The notes under the pieces are model-generated. The model was not told the origin of the DNA and searched no databases. It saw only the letters and a list, made by a program, of their open reading frames with translations. Of a stretch of 64,000 nucleotides of DNA, positions 26,122-37,035 are shown piece after piece; the stretch's first letter is position 1, and each line of letters starts with the position of its first letter. Source of the stretch: CAILZL01 sp050248275 (GTDB lineage Bacteria > Pseudomonadota > Gammaproteobacteria > Steroidobacterales > Steroidobacteraceae); contig JBFWSR010000015.1 in the NCBI GenBank assembly GCA_050248275.1, forward strand, positions 1 to 64,000. Direction: 5' to 3'. Made by a program: the position numbers and the translations under genes.

Positions 26122-28254
26122 TTGAGCCCGACAGGTAACCACGACGCTTCCGCAACACCGACGCTGGATACGGTGCGTGCAGCACTGACGAGCGCTTTGC
26201 CCCAGAATGCGGTCAATAGCGCCTGCCTGGAACGCGCCACCGCCATCGCCGGTATCGTGGAGCCATTGGGCGTGGATGCCGACATCGTGATCGGCGCGCT
26301 GCTCTATCCACTGCTGGAAGCCAATCTGCTCGACGATGAGCGCGCTGCCGTACTGGCCGGACAGAATGCCGCGCGTATTGCCCGCGACAGCGTGCGGCTC
26401 AAGCAGTTTGAAGCCTCGGGCGTGCAGGCCGGCAGCGCGTCACGTTCGGCCAGCCAGGCCGAAGCGTTGCGCAAGATGTTGCTGGCCATTGCCTCCGACG
26501 CGCGGCTGGTGTTCATCCGGCTGGCCGATCAACTCGATCAGTTGCGTAATGCCAAAACACTGTCCGCTGCCGAACAGGAACGACTGGCGCGCGAGACCCG
26601 AGAAATCTTTGCGCCGCTCGCCAACCGTCTGGGCATCTGGCAAATCAAATGGGAACTGGAAGACCTGAGCTTTCGCTACCTCGACCCCGAGGCCTACAAA
26701 CGCATTGCCGGCTGGCTGGCCACCAAGCGTACCGATCGCGAACGCTATATCCAGGAAGTGCAGGCCGAACTGCGTACAGCCTTGGACAAGGCCGGCATCA
26801 AGGCAGAGATCGCCGGCCGGCCGAAACACATCTACAGCATCTGGCGCAAGATGCAGCGCAAGGGGCTGAGCTTCGACCAGATCTACGATGTACGCGCGGT
26901 GCGCATTCTGGTCGATAACGTTGCGGACTGTTATGCGGCCCTGGGCATTGTGCATAGTCTATGGCCATTTATTCCCGGCGAGTTCGACGATTACATCGCC
27001 ACACCCAAGGACAATCTGTACCGCTCGCTGCACACGGCCGTGATCGGCCCTGGCAAGCTGCCGCTGGAAGTGCAGATTCGCACCCGTGACATGCATGAGC
27101 ACGCCGAACTGGGCGTGGCCGCCCATTGGAAATATAAAGAAGGCGGTCGCGCCGATCCGGCCTACGAACAGAAAATTGCCTGGTTGCGGCAAATCCTCGA
27201 ACCCGCCGAAGCCGGCGGCAAGACCGAATCGGAAACCGACTTTCTCGAACGCATGCGCGCCGAGTTGTTCGAGGACCGCATTTACGCGCTGTCGCCGCGC
27301 GGTGAGGTCGTCGATCTGCCCAAGGGCGCCACGCCGCTGGACTATGCCTATCACGTGCATACCGAGCTGGGCCATCGCTGCCGTGGCGCGAAGATCAACG
27401 ACCAGATCGTGCCGCTCACCCATGTGCTCAACAACGGCGATCAGGTGGAGATCATCACCGGCAAACAATCGCAACCAAGTCGCGACTGGCTGGCGCCCTC
27501 GCTGGGTTATCTGGTTTCGCCGCGCAGCCGCGCCAAGGTACGCGCCTGGTTCCGCAAACAGGATCAGGGCCAGAACCTGGTACAGGGCCGGCAGATACTG
27601 GAACGCGAACTGCAACGCCTCGCGGTCCATTCCGTCACCCTGCCCGAGCTGCTGGAGGAACTGCATCTGCCCAGGGCCGAAGCCCTGTATCAGGCACTGG
27701 GTGAAGGCGAGCTGACCATTGCGCAGGTTACTGGCGCCATACAGCGCCGTGCGCGCCCGCAGGAATTGAGCGACACGCTGGTGCGCAAACCGCTGGCAAC
27801 CAAACCCGTCGAAGGCATCCGCATCGATGGCGTGGGTGAATTGCTGTCCAGCTTCGCACGCTGCTGCCGTCCCGTGCCGCCGGAAGCCATCGCCGGTTAC
27901 ATCACGGTGGGCCGTGGCGTGAGCATTCATCGCGACAACTGCGCCAGCTTCAAACGCCTGCAGGACCGGCATCCCGAACGCGTCATTCCCGTGGACTGGG
28001 GCAGCAGCGCCGGCCAGGAATTCGCCGTGGACATCATCGTGCGCGCCTACGACCGTCGCGGGCTGGTGCGCGACATCAGCGCCGTGCTCGCCGACGCCAA
28101 ACTCAGCATCCAGGCCATGAACACCCTGACGCAACGCGACGGCGTCGCCGATATGCAGTTGCGCATCGTGGTGCACAACCTGGAAGAGCTGTCCGGCGTG
28201 ATGGGCCGGATACAGGGGTTGGCGAATGTGATCAGTGTGAGGCGGAAGGGTTGA
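26122..28254 (+). CDS. relA: GTP pyrophosphokinase RelA
   Basis: (p)ppGpp synthetase of the stringent response, 710 residues. The N-terminal hydrolase domain lacks the catalytic HD pair: the region reads GALLYPLLEANLL, as in RelA (LLFPLADAN in E. coli). Synthetase motifs are GRPKHIYSIWRKM, YDVRAVRILV, DDYIATPKDNLYRSLHT and EVQIRT. TGS (IYALSPRGEVVDLPKGATPLDYAYHVH), zinc-finger-like (FARCCRPVP) and ACT (DIIVRAYDRRGLVRDIS) domains follow. TTG 26122 is the start: GAGG lies 7 bases upstream and no in-frame ATG is nearby; the ATG at 26109 is out of frame. It is divergent from ruvC. Confidence 0.95.
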   Translation: MSPTGNHDASATPTLDTVRAALTSALPQNAVNSACLERATAIAGIVEPLGVDADIVIGALLYPLLEANLLDDERAAVLAGQNAARIARDSVRLKQFEASGVQAGSASRSASQAEALRKMLLAIASDARLVFIRLADQLDQLRNAKTLSAAEQERLARETREIFAPLANRLGIWQIKWELEDLSFRYLDPEAYKRIAGWLATKRTDRERYIQEVQAELRTALDKAGIKAEIAGRPKHIYSIWRKMQRKGLSFDQIYDVRAVRILVDNVADCYAALGIVHSLWPFIPGEFDDYIATPKDNLYRSLHTAVIGPGKLPLEVQIRTRDMHEHAELGVAAHWKYKEGGRADPAYEQKIAWLRQILEPAEAGGKTESETDFLERMRAELFEDRIYALSPRGEVVDLPKGATPLDYAYHVHTELGHRCRGAKINDQIVPLTHVLNNGDQVEIITGKQSQPSRDWLAPSLGYLVSPRSRAKVRAWFRKQDQGQNLVQGRQILERELQRLAVHSVTLPELLEELHLPRAEALYQALGEGELTIAQVTGAIQRRARPQELSDTLVRKPLATKPVEGIRIDGVGELLSSFARCCRPVPPEAIAGYITVGRGVSIHRDNCASFKRLQDRHPERVIPVDWGSSAGQEFAVDIIVRAYDRRGLVRDISAVLADAKLSIQAMNTLTQRDGVADMQLRIVVHNLEELSGVMGRIQGLANVISVRRKG

Positions 28255-28317
28255 TCTGATTCTCTTTGATTGGTACTCCTACAACATCTCTTTCGCATTC
28301 AAGTGAAAATGAGGAAC

Positions 28318-30018
28318 CTAAAATCCCAAAAACCGGTTCAGTCGTTCGACGATCTGCTCACGACGTTCCCTCAGGAAAGTTTTGTAGTCGGAGACACCCA
28401 GCAGTGTCATATTTGTTGGTATACATTGCATATCGAATACACTCTGCCCTGACTTTTCGATCATCTCAGGAAAATATTGACTTGGAGGCTTGTCACTGAT
28501 TTGCCGATTGGTCTTGCCGGCAATGAAACAGAGGTTTGCTATGTCATCTGCCTCCCTAGGTGCATAACTGCCTTTGAGCACAGCCTTCGGAAAGATGTGG
28601 TGGAACTGCAACTTGTGTTGCACGCCAGTGTGGCTTAATGCAATCGTCACCTGAGATCGCCAGTCTTTAGCGCCCGCAGCCCGAAAGGCGAGAAACATGG
28701 TTTTGAATAGCGCACTGCGCTGGTTACGACCTTCCAATTCTTCTGGCGCAATTTCCAGCCTACCAACCTGCTGTCGCAAACGATCCAATAGCTCTTGTGC
28801 TCCACCACCATTTCGCAGCGATGCCAAGTCTTGATCCAACAATGTCTCGCTCGATCCCCGTGAATACCGCCCCTTGGCGTTTGCCACCAGCACCCAGTGT
28901 GTCAGCCGATTTGATTCTTCGGGTGAGAGCGAGTAATCGCGTTTGTGTCCGTGGTACGCAATTGTAATTAACATGAATGGGGACGACAGCAGTGTAGGAC
29001 TATCAATTCCTGTGTTGCTTTTCAGGAAATTGAGCGCGAACTCCATTCCTCGGCAACTTTCTTCCCAACCCATCTGCAATACATCAAGCTTCAATCCACT
29101 CACAGTTAAGAATCGAGATTGCCCGGTTGCAAATGCAATCAAGTTCTTAAGATACAAACCCAGATCCAGCTCGAAGCCACTGCTGGTACACTGCTGCTGG
29201 AACTGTTCAAACGTCTTCAACGAGTTTCGCCATTTGGCAGTGATTTGCGCCAGAGCGAGATCGGAACTACGGAGCTTGGCTCCCAGTGAGTTGACCCGAA
29301 CGAATATCTCAGTTACCTCGTCATAGGACAGGCGTCTTTCCAGCACATCCATCCGATAGATATATTTCCGCACTGAACGTAATCGCGCTAGGCGCTGGCT
29401 AAACCGCTCATAATTTGGATCGTCAAAGCCATCCACCCCGACTCGTTTAAGAAATGCAGCGTCGCTATCACTCTTGAATACATCGGTTACCTTCACCCAG
29501 TGTGGCAACTGCGCCAGCTTCCGAGTCGCCACCACGAAAGTCATCCGGTCAAATCGTTTCTGTAGATCATCTTCACTTGAGTCAGCTTCATCGTCCGTCA
29601 AATCATCATCTTCTTCTGAATCATTGCCGTCTTCATCAACTTCAGTGATAAATGCCAGCTCGTCCGGGTGGTCTAGATTGAAGAGTAGTTCCATAGGCCG
29701 CTTTCGACCGCGCACCTTGATAGGCGCACCACGAATCACAGCAGATAGCGATGTCAGTCGCTGCTGGCCGTCCAGCAATAGTCGCGTGCTTTTATACGGA
29801 TTCTGCTGTTGAGTAACAGCAAACTCCTGTAGCGGAACAGCCTCATCCGTCTCCCATAGCAAAATTGCCCCCGACGGGTAGCCTCGATATAGAGAATCCA
29901 TGAGATCACGAACTCGTGGTGAGCGCCACACATAGCGTCGCTGCATTTCAGGCAAGCGCAATTCACCACGTTCAATCATTCCTACCAACTCTTCAACGCT
30001 GGCTTCTGCCTTTGCCAT
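28318..30018 (-). CDS. DUF262/DUF1524 protein, GmrSD/SspE-like putative nuclease
   Basis: Protein of 566 residues. The N-terminal DUF262 domain has RLPEMQRRYVW at 21-31 and the nucleotide-binding signature DGQQRLTS at 83-90. An acidic insert (residues 126-151, mostly Asp/Glu/Ser) follows, then a helical middle. The C-terminal DUF1524 HNH-like domain has HHIFPK at about 473-478, NLCFIAGKTNRQISDKPPSQYF downstream. This architecture is known from GmrSD type IV restriction enzymes and SspE. One stretch (28381-28480) counts 40 G+C per 100, below its neighbours, suggesting acquisition. No other defence gene is adjacent. It is convergent with relA. Role in phage defence is inference. Confidence 0.82.
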   Translation of the reverse strand: MAKAEASVEELVGMIERGELRLPEMQRRYVWRSPRVRDLMDSLYRGYPSGAILLWETDEAVPLQEFAVTQQQNPYKSTRLLLDGQQRLTSLSAVIRGAPIKVRGRKRPMELLFNLDHPDELAFITEVDEDGNDSEEDDDLTDDEADSSEDDLQKRFDRMTFVVATRKLAQLPHWVKVTDVFKSDSDAAFLKRVGVDGFDDPNYERFSQRLARLRSVRKYIYRMDVLERRLSYDEVTEIFVRVNSLGAKLRSSDLALAQITAKWRNSLKTFEQFQQQCTSSGFELDLGLYLKNLIAFATGQSRFLTVSGLKLDVLQMGWEESCRGMEFALNFLKSNTGIDSPTLLSSPFMLITIAYHGHKRDYSLSPEESNRLTHWVLVANAKGRYSRGSSETLLDQDLASLRNGGGAQELLDRLRQQVGRLEIAPEELEGRNQRSALFKTMFLAFRAAGAKDWRSQVTIALSHTGVQHKLQFHHIFPKAVLKGSYAPREADDIANLCFIAGKTNRQISDKPPSQYFPEMIEKSGQSVFDMQCIPTNMTLLGVSDYKTFLRERREQIVERLNRFLGF

Positions 30019-30120
30019 GGCGATCTTCCTCTACATCAATCCACAATCAACATTATCGAGCAATAGCGTGGCGAGTCCTGCATGAAATTACGTCCTTCGG
30101 CAAATACCCACTTAGACGAA

Positions 30121-30147
30121 AACGGTGTGCGCATTGCGTACACCGTT
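30121..30147 (-). terminator. Terminator of the sucA-sucB-lpd operon
   Basis: A 12-bp stem (AACGGTGT/ACACCGTT plus inner pairs, one mismatch-like G-T) with a 3-nt loop. On the minus strand it is followed by TTTT. It is 70 bases beyond the lpd stop. Confidence 0.55.
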
Positions 30148-30173
30148 CTTCAATCGACACGAAATTGACGATT

Positions 30174-30202
30174 GTTCACCCTGAGACAAGCTGAGGGCGA
30201 AC
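30174..30202. repeat. REP-like imperfect palindrome after lpd
   Basis: GTTC-A-CCCT and AGGG-C-GAAC pair with one mismatch around an 11-nt centre. The sequence resembles widespread GTTCGCCCTGAG-type intergenic repeats. It could also act as a transcript 3'-end stabiliser. Confidence 0.4.
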
Positions 30203-30219
30203 GATGCCAATCAGGTTTT

Positions 30220-31674
30220 TTAGCGATTCGGAAAATCAATCGCGATCTTGTCGGCAGCCAGTGCAGCCTCATGCACCGCTTCCGACAGGGTCGGATGAGC
30301 ATGGATCGTGCGCTGGAAGTCTTCGGTGCTGGCCGAGTATTCCATCGCGAGCACTGCTTCGGCGATCAGTTCGCCGGCCATCGGGCCGATGATGTGCACG
30401 CCCAGCACTTCGTCGTCATCCGTCGCCGAGATCATCTTGCAGAAGCCCACTGCGGCTTCCATCGCACGGGCACGGCCGCTGGCCATGAACGGGAAGGAAC
30501 CGATCTTGTAGGGACGGCCGCTGCTCTTCACCTGCTGTTCGGTCTGGCCGACCCAGGCAATTTCAGGTGCGGTATAGATCACCGAAGGAATGACGTTGTA
30601 ATTCACTTCGGCATGCTTGCCGGCGATAAGATCGGCGACGACCACGCCTTCTTCCTTGCCCTTGTGCGCCAGCATCGGGCCACGCACCAGATCGCCGATT
30701 GCCCACACATTGGCCACGCCGGTGCGGCATTCGTGATCGACCTTGACGAAACCGCGTTCATCCAGCTCCACACCGGTGCCTTCGGCCAGCAGATTGCCGG
30801 TGAAGGGGCGACGACCGATGGCCACGACCACCTTATCGACCACCAGCGACTGTTCGCCGCTGGCGTCGGTGTACTTCAACGTGACGCCATCCTTGCCCTT
30901 GCTGGCTGCAGACACTTTCGCACCCAGCTTCACATCCAGCCCCTGCTTCTTGAGGTTCTTGAGCGCTTCGGCGGCCACGGCCTGATCGGCCATGGGCAGG
31001 AAGCTGTCTAGTGCTTCGAGCACGGTGACCTGTGCGCCGAGACGATTCCACACGCTGCCCAGTTCCAGGCCAATCACACCGGCGCCGATCACGCCCAGAC
31101 GCTTGGGCACGGCAGCCAGCTCCAATGCGCCCCAGGAATCGATTATGTCCTTGCCATCGAAGGGCAGGCTCTTGAGTTCGGTGGGTATCGAACCGGATGC
31201 CAGCACTACATGGCGTGCGCTCAGCACCTGCGCCTTGCCGTCCTTGTCGGTGAACTCCACCTTGTTCACGCCGCCTTCGGGCTTGAGCAATTTGCCGTGA
31301 CCGACCAGCGCAGTAACGCCTGCGCCTTTGAGCAGTCCCGCGATGCCCTGCGTTGAGGATTTGACGATCTTGTTCTTGCGCGCCTGCATGGTTGCCACGT
31401 CAAATTCAACGCCTTTGACCTTGATGCCGTGCACGGCAAATTCATGCTGTGCGCGATGATACAGCTCGGAAGATTCCAGCAGCGCCTTGGAAGGAATGCA
31501 GCCTGCGTTCAGGCAGGTGCCACCGAAGGCATAACTGCCGTCGTGATTTTTCCAGCCATCAATACAGGCGACTTTCAGTTTGTTCTGACCGGCGCGAATG
31601 GCGGCGGGATAACCGGCAGGACCGGCGCCAATGACGATGACATCGAATTGTTCGGACTTGATGGGCTCGGACAT
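30220..31674 (-). CDS. lpd: Dihydrolipoyl dehydrogenase (E3)
   Basis: FAD enzyme of 484 residues that reoxidises the lipoyl groups of 2-oxoglutarate dehydrogenase. It has the FAD-binding VIVIGAGPAGYPAAIRA, redox-active disulfide GGTCLNAGCIPSK, NAD-binding GVIGAGVIGLELGSVW, WAIGDLVRGPMLAHKG, and the C-terminal HAHPTLSEAVHEAAL with the catalytic His-Glu pair. As the last gene of the sucA-sucB-lpd set it probably serves this complex specifically. No sdh or sucCD genes adjoin. Confidence 0.97.
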   Translation of the reverse strand: MSEPIKSEQFDVIVIGAGPAGYPAAIRAGQNKLKVACIDGWKNHDGSYAFGGTCLNAGCIPSKALLESSELYHRAQHEFAVHGIKVKGVEFDVATMQARKNKIVKSSTQGIAGLLKGAGVTALVGHGKLLKPEGGVNKVEFTDKDGKAQVLSARHVVLASGSIPTELKSLPFDGKDIIDSWGALELAAVPKRLGVIGAGVIGLELGSVWNRLGAQVTVLEALDSFLPMADQAVAAEALKNLKKQGLDVKLGAKVSAASKGKDGVTLKYTDASGEQSLVVDKVVVAIGRRPFTGNLLAEGTGVELDERGFVKVDHECRTGVANVWAIGDLVRGPMLAHKGKEEGVVVADLIAGKHAEVNYNVIPSVIYTAPEIAWVGQTEQQVKSSGRPYKIGSFPFMASGRARAMEAAVGFCKMISATDDDEVLGVHIIGPMAGELIAEAVLAMEYSASTEDFQRTIHAHPTLSEAVHEAALAADKIAIDFPNR

Positions 31675-31762
31675 GGAAACTCCGAAAGGTATAAATGAAA
31701 ACGGGCAGCCAGAGTGTGTTTGCTACTGCGGCTGCCCGTGCATGTTTACAACAAAATACTGA

Positions 31763-32938
31763 TTACAGTTGCAGCAGCAGGCGCGCCGGATCTTCCAGTG
31801 CTTCCTTGATCGCCACCAGGAACTGCACCGACTCGCGGCCGTCAACGATGCGATGATCGTAAGTCAACGCCAGATACATCATGGGACGAATCACGATCTG
31901 GCCATCGACCACCACCGGACGTTCCTGAATCTTGTGCATGCCCAGAATGGCGACCTGCGGCATGTTGAGAATCGGCGTGGACAGCAGCGAACCGAACACG
32001 CCGCCATTGGTGATGGTGAAGGTGCCGCCGGTCAGCTCTTCCAGCGAGATCGAGCCTTCGCGCGCGCGCTTGGCATAACCGCCCACTGCCGCTTCCAGTT
32101 CCGCCATGCTCAGATTTTCGGCATTGCGGATCACCGGGACCATCAACCCGCGTTCGGTCGAGACGGCCACACCCATGTCGTAGTACTCGTGATACACGAT
32201 GTCGTTACCGTCAATCGAGGCATTGACCGCCGGGAACTTGCGCAGCGCTTCAATCGCTGCCTTGATGAAGAACGAGGAAAAGCCCAGCTTCACGCCATGC
32301 GTCTTCTCGAACTTGTCCTTGTAACGGGCGCGCAGCTCGCTGACCGCAGTCATGTCCACTTCATTGAACGTGGTCAGCATGGCGGCGGTGGCCTGCGCCT
32401 GCACCAGACGTTCGGCAATGCGGGTACGCAAACGGGTCATGGCGACACGCTGTTCGGTGCGCGCGCCTTTGGCAGCCGGCAATTCCACCCTGGGAGCGGC
32501 GGGCTTGGCCAGATGCTGAATTACATCGCCCTTGGTGATACGACCATCCTTGCCGGTGGCGGCGACTTCAGCCGGGTTGACCTTGTTCTCTTCCATGATG
32601 CGCCGGGCAGCGGGACCGGACTTGTCGGCAACCTGCTTGGCAGCGACGGCAGGCGCCGCAGCCGGGGCCGGTGCGGCGGCGGGCGCCGCGGTGGCAACTG
32701 CGCCTTCTTCCACCAGCGCCAGAACCTGACCACCCGTCACCGTGGTGCCATCCTGAATCTTGATTTCACGCAATACGCCGCTCACCGGCGACGGCACTTC
32801 CAGCATCACCTTGTCTGTTTCCAGATCAACCAGGTTTTCATCACGGGTGACGGCTTCACCGACCTTCTTGTGCCACTTGGCCAGCAAGGCGTCTGCAACC
32901 GACTCGGGCAACTGGGGAACGCGAACTTCAATGCTCAT
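31763..32938 (-). CDS. sucB: Dihydrolipoyllysine succinyltransferase (E2 of 2-oxoglutarate dehydrogenase)
   Basis: E2 core of the 2-oxoglutarate dehydrogenase complex, 391 residues. The lipoyl domain carries K43 in DLETDKVMLEV. An Ala/Pro linker (residues about 80-100) follows, then the E1/E3-binding domain (SGPAARRIMEENKVNPAEV) and the acyltransferase domain ending with the catalytic TYDHRIVDGRE. It lies between sucA and lpd with short gaps. Confidence 0.97.
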   Translation of the reverse strand: MSIEVRVPQLPESVADALLAKWHKKVGEAVTRDENLVDLETDKVMLEVPSPVSGVLREIKIQDGTTVTGGQVLALVEEGAVATAAPAAAPAPAAAPAVAAKQVADKSGPAARRIMEENKVNPAEVAATGKDGRITKGDVIQHLAKPAAPRVELPAAKGARTEQRVAMTRLRTRIAERLVQAQATAAMLTTFNEVDMTAVSELRARYKDKFEKTHGVKLGFSSFFIKAAIEALRKFPAVNASIDGNDIVYHEYYDMGVAVSTERGLMVPVIRNAENLSMAELEAAVGGYAKRAREGSISLEELTGGTFTITNGGVFGSLLSTPILNMPQVAILGMHKIQERPVVVDGQIVIRPMMYLALTYDHRIVDGRESVQFLVAIKEALEDPARLLLQL

Positions 32939-32991
32939 GGACCTAACTCTGTTTGGGTAAATCGGGTCTGATAACTGGATATGTCAGGGTT

Positions 32992-35868
<2,877 letters not shown>

Positions 35869-36094
35869 TCGCGCGTAAGTCCTAGTTACTATTGAGAGAT
35901 GTACAGACCCTGAGGGTCCGGTAAACAAGGCGCGGTAGTGTATCCGAACACTTACCAAAATGAAAAAACAAAAGGGTGATTTATGCGAAATGAAGCCGCA
36001 AAAAACTCCATGGCGCATTCGTGCCCTGTTAACGAGCGTTTTTACCTGGAACCCGAGGCGATGTCTGACGCAAGACCGGCCATGCTTTAGAAAA

Positions 36095-36170
36095 TGGTGC
36101 CCCGGGCAGGAGTTGAACCTGCGACCTACCGCTTAGGAGGCGGTCGCTCTATCCACTGAGCTACCGGGGC
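36095..36170 (-). tRNA. tRNA-Arg (anticodon CCT)
   Basis: 76-nt cloverleaf on the minus strand beginning GCCCCGGTAGCTCAG, anticodon CCT in the loop between CCGCC-type stem halves, GTTCAAC T-loop, encoded CCA at 36095-36097. Reads AGG codons. Confidence 0.96.
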
Positions 36171-36231
36171 ATGGCGTGCAGAAGCGAGAACTCTAGCAGC
36201 TCGGGGCTGCATCTGGCGCCGCTAGAACGAC

Positions 36232-36257
36232 AAAGGCCAGCGTATCGGCTGGCCTTT
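36232..36257 (-). terminator. Hairpin between tRNA-Ala and tRNA-Arg
   Basis: AAAGGCCAGC and GCTGGCCTTT form a perfect 10-bp stem with a 6-nt loop, just beyond the 3' end of tRNA-Ala on the minus strand. The stem ends in TTT, fitting a terminator. Confidence 0.75.
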
Positions 36258-36261
36258 GAAT

Positions 36262-36337
36262 TGGTGGAGCCGAGGAGGATCGAACTCCTGACCTCCTCAT
36301 TGCGAACGAGGCGCTCTCCCAGCTGAGCTACGGCCCC
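36262..36337 (-). tRNA. tRNA-Ala (anticodon CGC)
   Basis: 76-nt cloverleaf on the minus strand. The anticodon loop is TTCGCAA, giving CGC for GCG codons. The acceptor stem GGGGCCG/CGGCTCC contains the G3-U70 wobble that identifies tRNA-Ala. CCA is encoded at 36262-36264. Confidence 0.96.
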
Positions 36338-36402
36338 ACATGTGGCGGGTGCGGAGTGTATCACCGACCTTATGCGGCGCAAACCTTGGCGAAGAACCCC
36401 GA

Positions 36403-36957
36403 CTAATAGCGCAGCCTGACTACCGACGCTTTGCTCAGTCGCGAACGCGAGATCACGAATACCGAGCTGTAATCGTCGTCGGCCACCGTAAAGTCCGTTG
36501 CCGTCGCCGACTTCAAGATTGACAGCAGCGCAGCACGAGTGCCGACGATCAGGGCTACTTCGCCAGCGTGATTGCGCCCGATAAAACCAGGCAGCACATC
36601 CCATTCGGCGGCCGGCACGACATTGACTGCCAGCCCCATGCTCTCCGCCACTGTAGCGGCGGTCTGCTGCGAAGCCGGATCTTCAGAAACATAGATGACA
36701 TCGACGCCCCGCGCAGGTTTTGCCTGCGCCAGCAAGCGCTGCAGATTGGCGGCGCGCACTGCGCCTTCGGCGCTCAACCGGGCATTGGCGCTATTACTCT
36801 GTTCAATCTCGGCATGACGCACCAGGATCAATACGGTGCTTAGCCGGGCATCGAGCAACCAGATGGCGGCAGCGATCACCAGCGCCAGCAGGGTCACTGG
36901 CATCAGCAATGGCACCAGAAAGGGCCGGCGCTTGAATCTCGGGAAGTCTGTTTGCAT
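36403..36957 (-). CDS. Membrane-anchored histidine-phosphatase-like protein, probably inactive
   Basis: About 184 residues from ATG 36957 (MQTDFPRFKRRPF). A basic N-terminus and one helix (LVPLLMPVTLLALVIAAAIWLL) anchor it with the rest probably outside the cytoplasm. The phosphoglycerate-mutase-like domain starts LILVRHAEIE with the first catalytic histidine. Where active enzymes have VxVVGHS, this protein has VALIVGTRAALLS, so the second catalytic histidine is replaced by threonine. The remaining fold pattern (VSEDPASQQTAATVAESMG; alpha/beta order) is kept. It may bind rather than hydrolyse a phosphate compound. Neighbours give no clue. Confidence 0.7.
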   Translation of the reverse strand: MQTDFPRFKRRPFLVPLLMPVTLLALVIAAAIWLLDARLSTVLILVRHAEIEQSNSANARLSAEGAVRAANLQRLLAQAKPARGVDVIYVSEDPASQQTAATVAESMGLAVNVVPAAEWDVLPGFIGRNHAGEVALIVGTRAALLSILKSATATDFTVADDDYSSVFVISRSRLSKASVVRLRY

Positions 36958-37035
36958 TTTCAAGTGATAACCCCTGCGGACAACCGCACAGCGAACCCAT
37001 GCCACGCCATCAGGCGGGCCGCACGGAACATGCGA

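Noticed and set aside
26959..28176. 405-codon minus-strand frame opposite relA
   Set aside because: It lies wholly inside relA, whose motifs are complete; no ribosome-binding site or family motif seen.
30121..30202. Attachment site or end of a mobile island carrying the DUF262 gene
   Set aside because: No tRNA, integrase or matching direct repeat was seen at the other side (28255-28317); the hairpins are better explained as terminator and REP-like repeat.
31769..32971. 400-codon plus-strand frame opposite sucB
   Set aside because: It mirrors sucB exactly; the sucB product has lipoyl, linker and catalytic domains while the mirror is His/Gln-rich without motifs.
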